Part shown: in pieces, positions 34,099 through 43,911 of the stretch | Position numbering within the stretch: the first letter of the stretch is position 1 | Layout of the letters: the number at the start of each line of letters is the position of its first letter | Assembly (NCBI RefSeq): GCF_900105585.1 | Contig: NZ_FNRT01000002.1 | Location: 2,604,001-2,668,000 of the forward strand | DNA from: Nocardioides exalbidus | Lineage (GTDB): Bacteria; Actinomycetota; Actinomycetes; Propionibacteriales; Nocardioidaceae | DNA length: 64,000 nucleotides | Reading direction: 5' to 3' | Translations under genes and position numbers: made by a program | Notes under the pieces: model-generated | What the model was told of the DNA's origin: nothing | Databases searched by the model: none | Seen by the model: the letters and a program-made list of their open reading frames with translations, nothing else

Positions 34099-35786
34099 AG
34101 GCGCTCCAGCGCCGCGCGTAGTGGGTCGAGGCCCAGCGAGCCGAGGTCGAGCGCGGCGCGGTGGAAGGCCTTCAGGTCGAAGTCGTCGCCCTGTCGCTCC
34201 TGCACCCCGGCGCGCGCCTCGAGCCAGATCCGCTCGCCGACCTTGTAGGACGGCGCCTGGCCGGGGAGGCCGAGGTAGCGCTTGACCTCGAACTGGATGA
34301 ACTCGTCGTCCATCCGGCAGTGCAGCCGCATGAACTCGAGGCCGAGCTCGGGCGTCCACGTCTCGCCGGGGTGGAACGCGGTGCCGCCGGCGCCGAGCCG
34401 GTTGTCCTCGGGGATGGTCAGCTCGAGGTGCATGCCGATGTCGACGATCACGCGCGCAGCGCGCAGCGACTGGCCGTCGAGCATCCCGAGCAGGTCGGCC
34501 GGGTCGTCGAGGAAGCCGAGCTCCTCCATCAGCCGCTCGGCGTAGAGCGCCCAGCCCTCGCCGTGCCCGCTGCACCAGCACATGAGCCGCTGCCATCGGT
34601 TGAGCGTGTCGGAGCGGTAGGCCGTCTGCGCGACCTGGAGGTGGTGGCCGGGGACGCCCTCGTGGAAGACCGTCGTGACCTCGCGCCACGGGTGGAAGGC
34701 CTCGATGCCGTCGGGCACCGACCACCACATGCGTCCCGGGCGCTCGAAGTCCTCCGAGGGGCTGGTGTAGTAGATGCCGCCGTCGTTGGTCGGGGCGAGC
34801 ATGCACTCGATGCGGCGGATCGGCTCGGGGATGTCGAAGTGCACGTCCGCCATCGCCTCGATCGTGCGGTCCGCGAGCGCCTGCATCCAGTCGCGGAACT
34901 CCTCGCGACCGTGCACCACGCGAGACGGGTCGGCGTCGAGGTGCGCCACGGCCTGGTCGACGTCGGCGCCGCTCTGGATGCGATCGGCCGTGGCGTGCCT
35001 TAGGTCGGAGAGCCGCTGGAGCTCGGTCCAGCCCCACGCGTAGGTCTCGTCGAGGTCGACCTCGGCCCCGAGGAAGTAGCGGCTGGCCAGCGCGTAGACC
35101 TCGCGACCGACGCCCTCCTTCGCCAGGCCCTGCGGCTCGAGCTCGTCGCTGAGGAACAGCCCGAACGCCGCCGTGGCCGCGCTCGCGGCCCGCGCCAGCG
35201 CGCGGAGCTCGTCCTGGTCGGCAGCGTCCAGCCGCTCGACCAGGCCGAGGTAGAAGTCGCCGGCCTCGCCCGCCTGGCCGGTCCAGCGACGCACCTGCTC
35301 GGCCACCTCGGCGTACTGCCGCGAGGCGACGACGTTGCCCTTGCGCGCCTCGTCGGACAGCGTGACCCGCAGCCCCTCGAGCGCGGTGGGCACCAGCGCG
35401 AGCCGGGCGGCGATCGCGGCGACCGCCTCCTCGCCCTCGGTCGGCATCAGGTCGAAGACGCCGCGGATCTCGTGGAGCGGGCTCCACAGCACCGACATCC
35501 GCGACCGGGCCACGCCCGCCTCTTCGAGCTCGATCTCGAGGCGGGTGCGCTCGAGGAACGAGTCCTTCGCCGCGGCCTCGCGGTCGTCGACCGGCGTCGC
35601 CGCCTCGACCGCGGCCACGGCGGCGCGGTTGAGCGCCTCGCGGGCGTCGAAGCCGGCGGGGGAGTAGTCGGTCATCGCGTGCTCGTGGCCGGCCACCCCG
35701 ATCGAGGTCGCGGTCAGCGGGTCGAGCGCGCAGAAGTCGTCGACGTAGGCGTCGCAGAGGGCATCGATGGCACGTGTCTGGCTCAC
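34095..35786 (-). CDS. DUF885 family putative metallopeptidase
   Basis: A 563-residue protein. The defining motif 'FHEGVPGHHLQ' (about residue 305-315, an HE..PGH..Q zinc-binding pattern) and the downstream 'LHCRMDDEFIQFEV' region identify DUF885, thought to be carboxypeptidase-like zinc enzymes. No signal peptide is present, so it is probably cytoplasmic. GTG at 35786 is supported by a TAGGGT hexamer 7 nt upstream. It is cotranscribed with maf. Confidence 0.88.
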   Translation of the reverse strand: MSQTRAIDALCDAYVDDFCALDPLTATSIGVAGHEHAMTDYSPAGFDAREALNRAAVAAVEAATPVDDREAAAKDSFLERTRLEIELEEAGVARSRMSVLWSPLHEIRGVFDLMPTEGEEAVAAIAARLALVPTALEGLRVTLSDEARKGNVVASRQYAEVAEQVRRWTGQAGEAGDFYLGLVERLDAADQDELRALARAASAATAAFGLFLSDELEPQGLAKEGVGREVYALASRYFLGAEVDLDETYAWGWTELQRLSDLRHATADRIQSGADVDQAVAHLDADPSRVVHGREEFRDWMQALADRTIEAMADVHFDIPEPIRRIECMLAPTNDGGIYYTSPSEDFERPGRMWWSVPDGIEAFHPWREVTTVFHEGVPGHHLQVAQTAYRSDTLNRWQRLMCWCSGHGEGWALYAERLMEELGFLDDPADLLGMLDGQSLRAARVIVDIGMHLELTIPEDNRLGAGGTAFHPGETWTPELGLEFMRLHCRMDDEFIQFEVKRYLGLPGQAPSYKVGERIWLEARAGVQERQGDDFDLKAFHRAALDLGSLGLDPLRAALERL

Positions 35787-35793
35787 GCGGCCG

Positions 35794-35799
35794 ACCCTA
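35794..35799 (-). promoter_or_regulatory. -10 element TAGGGT, likely leaderless promoter of DUF885-maf
   Basis: Minus-strand TAGGGT with a 7-nt gap to the GTG at 35786; no ribosome-binding site lies between. Confidence 0.55.
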
Positions 35800-35837
35800 G
35801 CCCGCTCCGTGACAGCCAACAGTCCGGTTTCGAGTCG

Positions 35838-35886
35838 GACAGTGGAGCTCCCGGCCGCTAGGTCGGGCCGCGGGCTCCACTGTCGA
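35838..35886. repeat. 49-bp hairpin repeat, copy 1
   Basis: Identical over 49 bp to 36918-36966 and in the same orientation. Bases 35838-35884 fold into a stem of 10 perfect pairs plus 3 and 5 more with one mismatch, around a 9-nt loop. It covers the stop of the AbiEi/DUF559-type gene, supplying its last ~10 codons. Confidence 0.92.
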
Positions 35887-36856
35887 TGGTGCATGCGGGA
35901 CCGCAGGCGCGTGGTCGGCCGTCCCATCCCCGCTGGTGGAGCACCCCGCCGACGATCGCCGCGAGGCGGCACGGCTGGAGGACCTGTGCCCATCCGGGCC
36001 TGAGGGTGACGTGGTCGTCGACGACAGCGTCGAGGTCACGCTGCAGATCGGCCCACCGGTCGACGCTGTCGCGGTGGCCGAAGGCGCCGTCGAGCTCGAT
36101 CAGCACGCGCTCGGGAGCGTGTCGTACGTCGCGCAGGACCACGCCGCTGGGAGTGCCGACGCGCAGCTGCCGATCACCGGGAGGGAGGTCGTGTGCCCGT
36201 TCGACATCGCGGAGATAGCGCCTCTCGAGCACCGAACGTGTGCCTGCGGCGATGTCGGCCAGGATCTCGCGGAGGATCGCGCGCTGGCGGAGCCGCGGCA
36301 ACCGATCGATCGTCTCCACGAGCCGCGCGGCGGTGGTCATCCCCTGGTGCACCGCGTCGGACAGCAGCCCGACGGCGTCGGCCTCGTCCTGGTCGCTCGC
36401 CGCCTTGAGGACGGCGAAGTCGAACGTCGCGCGCGGTGGCCGCCTGTTGACCTGGGTCCACGCCTCCCGGTCGGCAACGCGCTCGACCGTCACGCCGGCC
36501 GGCGGAGTGATGCGCCTCTCCCGGTCGACGAGCAGGTGGATCTGCCGCGGCTCCTCGACCCGACCGCGGTCGCGCGTCATCCCGTGTGCGTCGAGAGCGG
36601 ACTCGCGGTGGAGCGCGGCCGGGCTGCAGGCAAGAACGGCCGCCCACTCCCGCTGCTTCCTGGACGGGCGGCCGTTGTGGTCGACGTACACCCGCGGGTG
36701 GATCTCCACCAGCTCACCGCGCGCGAGGAGACGGCGTACGTCCGCCCGCGAGGCCCGAAGGTCGACCAGCTGCTGGCGTGAGACCACGCCGTCCTGGCGC
36801 CTGAGGAGTCGGGCGAGCCCCGTCGTGTCGAGGGTGCTCGTCGTGCGCTTCGGCAT
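35858..36856 (-). CDS. AbiEi-type HTH / DUF559-like protein
   Basis: A 332-residue protein. The N-terminal winged helix, 'GVVSRQQLVDLRASRADVRRLL' in pieces at about residues 23-48, matches the AbiEi antitoxin N-domain. The C-terminal region, 'VLIELDGAFGHRD' then 'DRWADLQRDLDAV' and 'RPGWAQVLQPCRLA' (about 245-305), matches the DUF559/Vsr-like nuclease fold common in actinobacterial AbiEi-like proteins. No AbiEii toxin gene is adjacent, so it is an orphan. The natural family end appears to be near 'RACGPAC'; the final residues come from a 49-bp repeat that also recurs upstream of the gene. Confidence 0.8.
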   Translation of the reverse strand: MPKRTTSTLDTTGLARLLRRQDGVVSRQQLVDLRASRADVRRLLARGELVEIHPRVYVDHNGRPSRKQREWAAVLACSPAALHRESALDAHGMTRDRGRVEEPRQIHLLVDRERRITPPAGVTVERVADREAWTQVNRRPPRATFDFAVLKAASDQDEADAVGLLSDAVHQGMTTAARLVETIDRLPRLRQRAILREILADIAAGTRSVLERRYLRDVERAHDLPPGDRQLRVGTPSGVVLRDVRHAPERVLIELDGAFGHRDSVDRWADLQRDLDAVVDDHVTLRPGWAQVLQPCRLAAIVGGVLHQRGWDGRPRACGPACTIDSGARGPT

Positions 36857-36917
36857 CCCACGACGATGAGTCCCGGGGCAGGCCGTCCGCCATGGCTCGC
36901 GAGGACCTGTGGAGAGC

Positions 36918-36966
36918 GACAGTGGAGCTCCCGGCCGCTAGGTCGGGCCGCGGGCTCCACTGTCGA
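36918..36966. repeat. 49-bp hairpin repeat, copy 2
   Basis: Exact copy of 35838-35886, offset by 1080 bp, lying in the gap between the AbiEi/DUF559 start and the accE stop. Flanking bases differ from the first base onward on both sides, so the repeat unit is sharply bounded. Confidence 0.92.
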
Positions 36967-36972
36967 GTGGGG

Positions 36973-37202
36973 TCAGCGGGGCAGGCCGCTGGCGCGCCAG
37001 CCGCCGGTGCCGTTGCGGTGGGTACGCCGGACGCCGCGGGCGGGATGGTTCCAGGAGGGTCGCGTCGGGCGGGGCGCCTCGCCGTCGGCGGACCCGAGCG
37101 CGGAGAAGACCGCCACGAGGGCGGCGACCTCCTCCGGAGTGGCGTCGGGGTTGACGACCCGCAGCAGCGGGGCAGGCGTCTCCTGCTCGGAAGGCGTGTC
37201 CA

Positions 37203-37203
<1 letters not shown>
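36973..37203 (-). CDS. accE: Acyl-CoA carboxylase epsilon subunit
   Basis: A 76-residue actinobacterial subunit that stabilises the acyl-CoA carboxylase holoenzyme. It has the expected short helix 'NPDATPEEVAALVAVFSAL' and a tail ending 'GGWRASGLPR'. Its ATG shares one base with the stop of accB, so the two are coupled. The disordered middle and Trp-rich end are normal for the family. The gene stops 6 bp from copy 2 of the 49-bp hairpin, which may serve as its terminator. Confidence 0.9.
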
Positions 37204-38831
<1,628 letters not shown>

Positions 38832-38898
38832 GCGATGGCCTCCTGGTCGCACTGGGTCTACTACCTGTTGTCCGAATCTGTCGGGCAATCTAGACCCC

Positions 38899-39696
38899 AT
38901 GACGCACAGCCCTGCAGAGCGCCCACCCCTCGACCCCGCCCGGCTGGTCGCGCCGATCGGCTGGCGCGTCGAGGTCGAGGAGGCGACGCCCTCGACCAAC
39001 GCCGTGGTCGCGGCGCGCGCCCGCGGCGGCGAGGAGCCCGGGCTCGTCGTGGTCACCGAGCACCAGACCGCCGGTCGCGGCCGGCTCGACCGCGTGTGGG
39101 AGACACCGGCCCGCTCGTCCCTCACGTTCTCGGTGCTGCTGCGACCCGACGTACCCCCGACGTCGTGGTCGTGGCTGCCGCTGCTGACCGGGTACGCCGT
39201 CCAGGCCGCGCTCGCGGACCGGCTGCCCGACATCGCGCTGAAGTGGCCCAACGACGTCCTCGTCGACGGCGGGACCGGCGTCGGCCGCAAGGTCTGCGGC
39301 ATCCTCGTCGAGCGGGTCGAGACGGAGGCGGGGCCGATGGCGGTCATCGGGTGCGGGATCAACGTCGACCAGACCCTCGACGAGCTGCCGATCGCGCTGG
39401 CCACGTCGGTCGCGCTGGAGACCGGGGAGCCGGTGGAGCGCACAGGCCTGCTGGGGCAGGTGCTCGGCTCGCTGCACGGCCTCCAGGGGCTGCTCGACGA
39501 CACCGAGTCGCTGCGCCGGGCCTATGCCGACGTGTGCGTGACCCTGGGCAAGACGGTCGACGTGCACCTGCCCGGGGGAGAGGTACGCCGCGGGGAGGCG
39601 CTCGACATCGACGCGACCGGTGCGCTGGTGGTCGGGACCGACGAGGGAGCCTTCACCGTCGCCGCCGGAGATGTCGTGCACGTGCGGCCCGCCTAG
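38899..39696 (+). CDS. birA: Biotin-[acetyl-CoA-carboxylase] ligase
   Basis: A 265-residue ligase that makes biotinyl-AMP and attaches biotin to BCCP-type lysines. It has '[10 protein letters not shown]' near residue 33, the adenylate-binding '[11 protein letters not shown]' near 62, '[11 protein letters not shown]' and 'CGILVE', and a C-terminal SH3-like cap. It lacks the N-terminal DNA-binding domain of E. coli BirA, so it is a monofunctional class I enzyme. Location opposite accB-accE fits its role; pyruvate carboxylase and AccA in this window are further clients. Confidence 0.93.
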   Translation: MTHSPAERPPLDPARLVAPIGWRVEVEEATPSTNAVVAARARGGEEPGLVVVTEHQTAGRGRLDRVWETPARSSLTFSVLLRPDVPPTSWSWLPLLTGYAVQAALADRLPDIALKWPNDVLVDGGTGVGRKVCGILVERVETEAGPMAVIGCGINVDQTLDELPIALATSVALETGEPVERTGLLGQVLGSLHGLQGLLDDTESLRRAYADVCVTLGKTVDVHLPGGEVRRGEALDIDATGALVVGTDEGAFTVAAGDVVHVRPA

Positions 39697-39711
39697 TGAC
39701 ATGATCGGCGC

Positions 39712-40221
39712 GTGGCCTATCCCAGCAAGCTCCTCAACGAGGGTGAGCACGTCGTCGTCACCACCCGCACGCACGTCAAGTCGCTGATCCTCCCGGGTCT
39801 CGTGGTGCTCGTCGCGCTGGCCGTCGCGCTGTTCCTCAACGGCCTCGTCGACAACTCGGTCGTCAGGATCGTCGTCTGGGTGCTGTTCCTGGCGGTCCTG
39901 GTGTGGTTCCTGGTCGGGCCGTTCCTGAAGTGGCTGACGACGACCTACACGTTCACCAACCGCCGCTTCATCAAGCGCTCCGGCTTCATCGCCAAGGAGG
40001 GCCGCACGATCCCGCTCAACCGGATCAGCGGGGTCGACTTCGAGATCGGCGTCATCGACCGCATCTTCGGCTGCGGGACCCTCGTCGTCTCCGACGCCAG
40101 CACGGACGGCAGCGTCGAGCTCTACGACATCCCCGACGTCGAGAAGGTCCAGCTCCAGGTCTCCGACGAGCTGCACCGCCTCTCGGGTGGCGACGCGCAC
40201 CGCCGGGACGATGGCACCTGA
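39712..40221 (+). CDS. PH domain-containing membrane protein
   Basis: A 169-residue protein with two adjacent helices (residues 26-45 and 52-72) followed by a bacterial PH (bPH2/YdbS-like) domain containing 'TTYTFTNRRFIKRSG', 'IPLNRISGVDFEIGVIDRIFG' pieces and 'LYDIPDVEKVQ'. The function of these proteins is unknown; some lie with lipid or stress genes. The GTG at 39712 has CATGAT 6 nt upstream, a weaker leaderless signature. It overlaps the cyclase gene by 11 bp. Confidence 0.86.
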   Translation: MAYPSKLLNEGEHVVVTTRTHVKSLILPGLVVLVALAVALFLNGLVDNSVVRIVVWVLFLAVLVWFLVGPFLKWLTTTYTFTNRRFIKRSGFIAKEGRTIPLNRISGVDFEIGVIDRIFGCGTLVVSDASTDGSVELYDIPDVEKVQLQVSDELHRLSGGDAHRRDDGT

Positions 40222-41233
40222 TCCCAGCGAGCAGGGCGAGCAGCCCGACCCCGCGACCCGCCAGCAGCGTCCGGGTGAGCGGCTCGACGAGGCGATCCTG
40301 CGCAGCAAGCCGCGCTTCAACGCCCTCGAGGTGGCCGCCGAGACCGGTGTGACCATCGAGGAGACGCGGCGGCTCTGGCGCGCCCTCGGCTTCCCGGAGT
40401 TCAGCGGCGAGAAGGCCTACACCGCCGCCGACATCGAGGCCGTCTCCACGCTGATGAGCTTCGTCGACGCCGGCGCGGTCGACTTCGACACCGCGGTGAA
40501 CCTCACCCGCGGCGTGGGCCAGACGATGGCCCGGCTCGCCGACTGGGAGGTCTCGACCCTGGTCACGAGGGTCGAGGAGATGGCCGCCGGCGACGAGGCC
40601 AACAGCTCGCGGGTCCACAGCGCGCTGCAGCTGATCAACGAGGTCAACCCGCCCTTCGAGCGGCTCGTCGTCTACGCGTGGCGGCGCCACCTCGCCGCCG
40701 CTGTCGGCCGGATCGAGGCGATGGGCGCGAAGGACGAGGACCTCCACACCATCGACGTGACCGTCGGCTTCGCCGACCTGGTCTCCTTCACGGCCCTGTC
40801 CAACACGCTCGACCGCGACGAGATCGGCGACCTCGTCGAGGTCTTCGAGTCACGCTGCCAGGACGTCGTGGCCCGCTACGGCGGCCGGATCATCAAGAGC
40901 CTCGGCGACTCGGTCCTCTTCGTCACCAACACCGCCGAGGAGTCGGTCGGGGTGGCCGAGGGGATCATCAACGTCATCGGTCGCGACGCGAAGATGCCCG
41001 ACGTGCGCCTCGGCCTCGCGAGCGGACCGGTGATCCAGCGCCTCGGCGACATCTTCGGGCCGCCGGTCAACATGGCCGCGCGGCTCACCCAGGTGGCGCG
41101 CCGCAACCGGCTCATCGTCGACCAGAACACCGCCGACCTCCTCCCGACCGACGAGTGGGAGCACCGCCGCCTCCCGGCCCGTCCGGTCCGGGGCTTCGGT
41201 CTCGTGGAGCCGGTCGCCGTACGCCGTCGCTGA
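40211..41233 (+). CDS. Class III adenylate/guanylate cyclase with N-terminal regulatory domain
   Basis: A 340-residue cytosolic cyclase. The N-terminal ~150 residues ('NALEVAAETGVTIEETRRLW', 'AVNLTRGVGQTMARLADWE') resemble the autoinhibitory Ad_Cy_reg domain of pH-sensing mycobacterial Rv1264. The catalytic domain has the first metal Asp in 'GFADLVSFT', the substrate Lys and second metal Asp in 'IKSLGDSVLF', and the transition-state Asn/Arg in 'PPVNMAARL'. All key residues appear present, so it should be active. cAMP is the likely product. The ATG at 40211 lies inside the PH gene. Confidence 0.9.
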   Translation: MAPDPSEQGEQPDPATRQQRPGERLDEAILRSKPRFNALEVAAETGVTIEETRRLWRALGFPEFSGEKAYTAADIEAVSTLMSFVDAGAVDFDTAVNLTRGVGQTMARLADWEVSTLVTRVEEMAAGDEANSSRVHSALQLINEVNPPFERLVVYAWRRHLAAAVGRIEAMGAKDEDLHTIDVTVGFADLVSFTALSNTLDRDEIGDLVEVFESRCQDVVARYGGRIIKSLGDSVLFVTNTAEESVGVAEGIINVIGRDAKMPDVRLGLASGPVIQRLGDIFGPPVNMAARLTQVARRNRLIVDQNTADLLPTDEWEHRRLPARPVRGFGLVEPVAVRRR

Positions 41234-41324
41234 GCCCGCCCCGGCGTCAGGAGGCGCCTGTCAACGGTCTGGACCACTCGTCCACAACTCACCCAAAAGG
41301 GCTGCCTCCGCGGCCGCGAATCCC

Positions 41325-41330
41325 TACGTT
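41325..41330 (+). promoter_or_regulatory. -10 element TACGTT upstream of the orphan winged-helix gene
   Basis: TACGTT ends 7 nt before GTG 41338, supporting that start and a leaderless message. Confidence 0.45.
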
Positions 41331-41337
41331 CGGGCTC

Positions 41338-41655
41338 GTGTTGGCTGTGCAAGACGTGCGACTGGACCCGACCACCCGACAGGTGTGGCGTGGCGAGCGC
41401 GAGATCAGGCTCTCGCGCAAGGAGTTCCAGCTCCTGCATGCCCTGATGGTGCGCCCGGGGCACATCGTGACCCGCAGCGAGCTGATGGCGGACGTGTGGC
41501 AGACCTCGTTCTACACGAACTCCAAGACCATCGACGTGCACCTCGGCTGGCTGCGCCGCAAGCTCGACGACGACCCGCGCAACCCGACGCTGATCACCAC
41601 CCACCGCGGTCGCGGCCTGCGCTTCGAGACCAAGGCCGACACGGTCGCGTCCTGA
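41338..41655 (+). CDS. Stand-alone OmpR-type winged-helix DNA-binding protein
   Basis: About 105 residues consisting only of a Trans_reg_C winged helix: 'RLSRKEFQLLHALMVRPGHIV', then 'DVWQTSFYTNSKTIDVHLGWLRRKL' pieces and the wing 'ITTHRGRGLRF'. There is no receiver domain and no neighbouring kinase, so it cannot be controlled by phosphotransfer in the usual way. Several GTG/TTG codons could start it; GTG 41338 is chosen from the -10 spacing. Target genes are unknown; purK follows 21 bp downstream but has its own promoter. Confidence 0.84.
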   Translation: MLAVQDVRLDPTTRQVWRGEREIRLSRKEFQLLHALMVRPGHIVTRSELMADVWQTSFYTNSKTIDVHLGWLRRKLDDDPRNPTLITTHRGRGLRFETKADTVAS

Positions 41656-41663
41656 CGCCCCGA

Positions 41664-41669
41664 TAGGCT
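41664..41669 (+). promoter_or_regulatory. -10 element TAGGCT, likely leaderless promoter of purK
   Basis: TAGGCT ends 7 nt before GTG 41677, within the 21-bp gap after the winged-helix gene. Confidence 0.5.
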
Positions 41670-41676
41670 CCCGGTC

Positions 41677-42846
41677 GTGTCCTCGACCGGTTCCCACCGT
41701 GCTCCCACGCTCGCCGTCATCGGGGGCGGCCAGCTCGCCCGGATGATGGCCCAGCCCGCGATCGCACTCGGCCTCCCCCTGCGGCTGCTCGCCGAGGCCG
41801 AGGGCGTCTCCGCCGCCCAGGTCATCCCCGACCAGCTCGTCGGCGACCACACGGACCTCGACACCCTGCGCGCCGTCACCGCGGGCACCAGCGTCGTCAC
41901 GTTCGACCACGAGCACGTCCCGATCGCGCACCTGCACGCGCTCGTCGCCGACGGGATCGCCGTCCGCCCCGGGCCGGACGCGCTCGTCCACGCCCAGGAC
42001 AAGGCCGTGATGCGTCGACGGCTCGCCGAGCTCGACGTGCCGTGCCCCCGCAACGCGGTCGTCACCACGGCCGCCGACGTCGAGGAGTTCGGCCTGCCGT
42101 GCGTCCTCAAGACCACGCGCGGCGGCTACGACGGCAAGGGCGTCTGGGTCGTCCGTGCGATCGACGAGGCACAGGCCGCCTTCGACGCGGCCGCGGCCGC
42201 CGGCGTGGAGGTGCTGGCCGAGGAGCTCGTCGACTTCCGCCGCGAGCTGTCGGCGCTGGTCGCCCGGTCGCCCAGCGGCCAGGCGGCGGCGTACCCGGTC
42301 GTGGCCTCCACCCAGCTCGACGGCATCTGCCACGAGGTCGTCGCCCCCGCACCCGACCTCGCGCCCGCCCTGGCCGGGGAGGCGCAGGAGATCGCCCTGC
42401 GCATCGCCGGTGCGCTCGACGTCACGGGCATCCTCGCCGTCGAGCTCTTCGAGACCGCCGACGGCCGGATCCTGGTCAACGAGCTGGCCATGCGCCCCCA
42501 CAACACCGGCCACTGGTCCCAGGACGGCGCCGTGACGTCCCAGTTCGAGAACCACCTCCGCGCCGTCATGGACCTCCCGCTGGGCTCGCCGGCCCCGCGT
42601 GAGCGCTGGACCGTGATGGTCAACATCCTCGGTGGACCCACCGACACCGGGAGGCTGTACGACGGCCTGCCGCACGCGATGGCCCGCGACCCGCGGCTGC
42701 GGGTGCACTTCTACGGCAAGGACCTGCGGCCCGGCCGCAAGGTCGGACACGTCAACGCCTACGGCGACGACCTCGAGGACTGCCTCGAGCGCGCCCGGCA
42801 CGCCGCCGCGTGGTTCCGTGGCGACCTCGGCAACGTCAGTGCTTGA
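41677..42846 (+). CDS. purK: 5-(carboxyamino)imidazole ribonucleotide synthase
   Basis: A 389-residue ATP-grasp enzyme of de novo purine synthesis that makes N5-CAIR from AIR, bicarbonate and ATP. It has 'IGGGQLARMM' at the N-terminus, 'LKTTRGGYDGKG' near residue 145 and 'VELFETADGRILVNELAMRPHNTGHW' in parts near 260-285, all diagnostic of PurK. It begins with GTG. purE follows after 18 bp with a GGGGGAGAG ribosome-binding site, giving the usual purK-purE unit. Confidence 0.95.
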   Translation: MSSTGSHRAPTLAVIGGGQLARMMAQPAIALGLPLRLLAEAEGVSAAQVIPDQLVGDHTDLDTLRAVTAGTSVVTFDHEHVPIAHLHALVADGIAVRPGPDALVHAQDKAVMRRRLAELDVPCPRNAVVTTAADVEEFGLPCVLKTTRGGYDGKGVWVVRAIDEAQAAFDAAAAAGVEVLAEELVDFRRELSALVARSPSGQAAAYPVVASTQLDGICHEVVAPAPDLAPALAGEAQEIALRIAGALDVTGILAVELFETADGRILVNELAMRPHNTGHWSQDGAVTSQFENHLRAVMDLPLGSPAPRERWTVMVNILGGPTDTGRLYDGLPHAMARDPRLRVHFYGKDLRPGRKVGHVNAYGDDLEDCLERARHAAAWFRGDLGNVSA

Positions 42847-42864
42847 TCAGGGGGAGAGTGAACG

Positions 42865-43401
42865 ATGAGTGAGACGCAGCAGCAGCCCGTGAGGGTCGGG
42901 ATCGTGATGGGCTCCGACTCCGACTGGCCGGTGATGCAGGCCGCGGGCGAGGTGCTCACCGAGCTCGGCGTCGCGTGGGAGGCCGACGTGGTCTCGGCGC
43001 ACCGGATGCCGACCGAGATGATCGCGTGGGGCCAGGAGGCGCACACGCGCGGGCTCTCGGTGATCATCGCCGGCGCCGGCGGGGCGGCCCACCTGCCCGG
43101 CATGCTCGCGTCCGTCACGCCGCTGCCCGTCATCGGCGTGCCGGTGCCGCTGAAGTACCTCGACGGCATGGACTCGCTGCTGTCGATCGTGCAGATGCCC
43201 GGTGGCATCCCGGTCGCCACCGTCGCGATCGGCAACGCCAAGAACGCCGGCATCCTCGCCGCGCGGATCCTCGGCACCAGCGACGCCGGGCTCCAGCAGC
43301 GCCTCGTCGACTACCAGGACCAGCTCGCCGAGACCGCCCACGCCAAGGGCGACGTCGTGCGCCAGGCGGCGACCGGCGGCACCCGCAAGGTCGGCTTCTA
43401 G
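42865..43401 (+). CDS. purE: 5-(carboxyamino)imidazole ribonucleotide mutase
   Basis: A 178-residue mutase converting N5-CAIR to CAIR. It has '[14 protein letters not shown]' at residues 11-24, '[11 protein letters not shown]' near 44, '[14 protein letters not shown]' near 68 and '[18 protein letters not shown]' near 110, in pieces. It is the class I type that works with PurK, which lies just upstream. The TAG stop overlaps the stop of the convergent ArfB-like gene. Confidence 0.96.
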   Translation: MSETQQQPVRVGIVMGSDSDWPVMQAAGEVLTELGVAWEADVVSAHRMPTEMIAWGQEAHTRGLSVIIAGAGGAAHLPGMLASVTPLPVIGVPVPLKYLDGMDSLLSIVQMPGGIPVATVAIGNAKNAGILAARILGTSDAGLQQRLVDYQDQLAETAHAKGDVVRQAATGGTRKVGF

Positions 43402-43832
43402 TCGCGCTCGCGCACCCGGCCGCGCAGCGACTTCGTCGAGGCGCGCTCCTTCTTCGCCCTGAGCCGGCGCTCCTTCGCGCCGCGTGACGGCTTCGTCGGC
43501 CGGCGCGGGGGCGGCGGCGGAGCGAGGGCGGAGCGGAGCTGCTCGGCCAGCCGCTCGCGGGCGGCCACCCGGTTGCGGTGCTGCGAGCGGTGCTCGGACG
43601 CCGCGATGCTCACGGTGCCGGACGGCCAGCGGCGCAGGGCCCGCGACCTCTGGGTGTCGGTGAGCGCCGTCGAGGACGCGACGTCGTAGTCGAGCTCCAC
43701 CCGCGAGTCGCTCGTGTTCACGGACTGACCGCCCGGTCCCGGCGACCTCGAGAACCGCTCGACCAGCTCGGAAGCGGGCACGACCAGGCCGTCGGGCAGG
43801 CCCGGTCCGGCGGGCACGTGGAGGTCGCGCAT
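43398..43832 (-). CDS. arfB: ArfB-like peptidyl-tRNA hydrolase / release factor-like protein
   Basis: A 144-residue protein with the release-factor GGQ motif 'GPGGQSVN' (Gly34-Gly35-Gln36) followed by 'SRVELDYDV', and a Lys/Arg-rich tail ('[16 protein letters not shown]') that in ArfB enters the mRNA channel of stalled ribosomes. It lacks the codon-recognition domain of RF1/RF2, fitting stalled-ribosome rescue. The ATG at 43832 has CACAAT 6 nt upstream. It is convergent with purE and divergent from the hydroxyglutarate oxidase. Confidence 0.88.
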   Translation of the reverse strand: MRDLHVPAGPGLPDGLVVPASELVERFSRSPGPGGQSVNTSDSRVELDYDVASSTALTDTQRSRALRRWPSGTVSIAASEHRSQHRNRVAARERLAEQLRSALAPPPPPRRPTKPSRGAKERRLRAKKERASTKSLRGRVRERD

Positions 43833-43911
43833 ACCCCCATTGTGGGAGGTCGGGCCGTCCGGCTTGACGCGGCCCGCGGCACGCACCACCGTCCTCCCTG
43901 TGGGGAGTGCG

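Noticed and set aside
35838-36966. Insertion sequence or composite transposon around the AbiEi/DUF559 gene
   Set aside because: The repeats are direct, only 49 bp, and no transposase or target duplication is visible; they are reported as repeats only.
36918-36966. Integron attC site
   Set aside because: The hairpin lacks a GTTRRRY core and no integrase or cassette array is present.
37051-37063. A further CCAGGAGGGTCGC match inside accE
   Set aside because: It encodes conserved accE codons in the R-P-S-W-N region, so it is explained by coding sequence and not counted as a regulatory copy.
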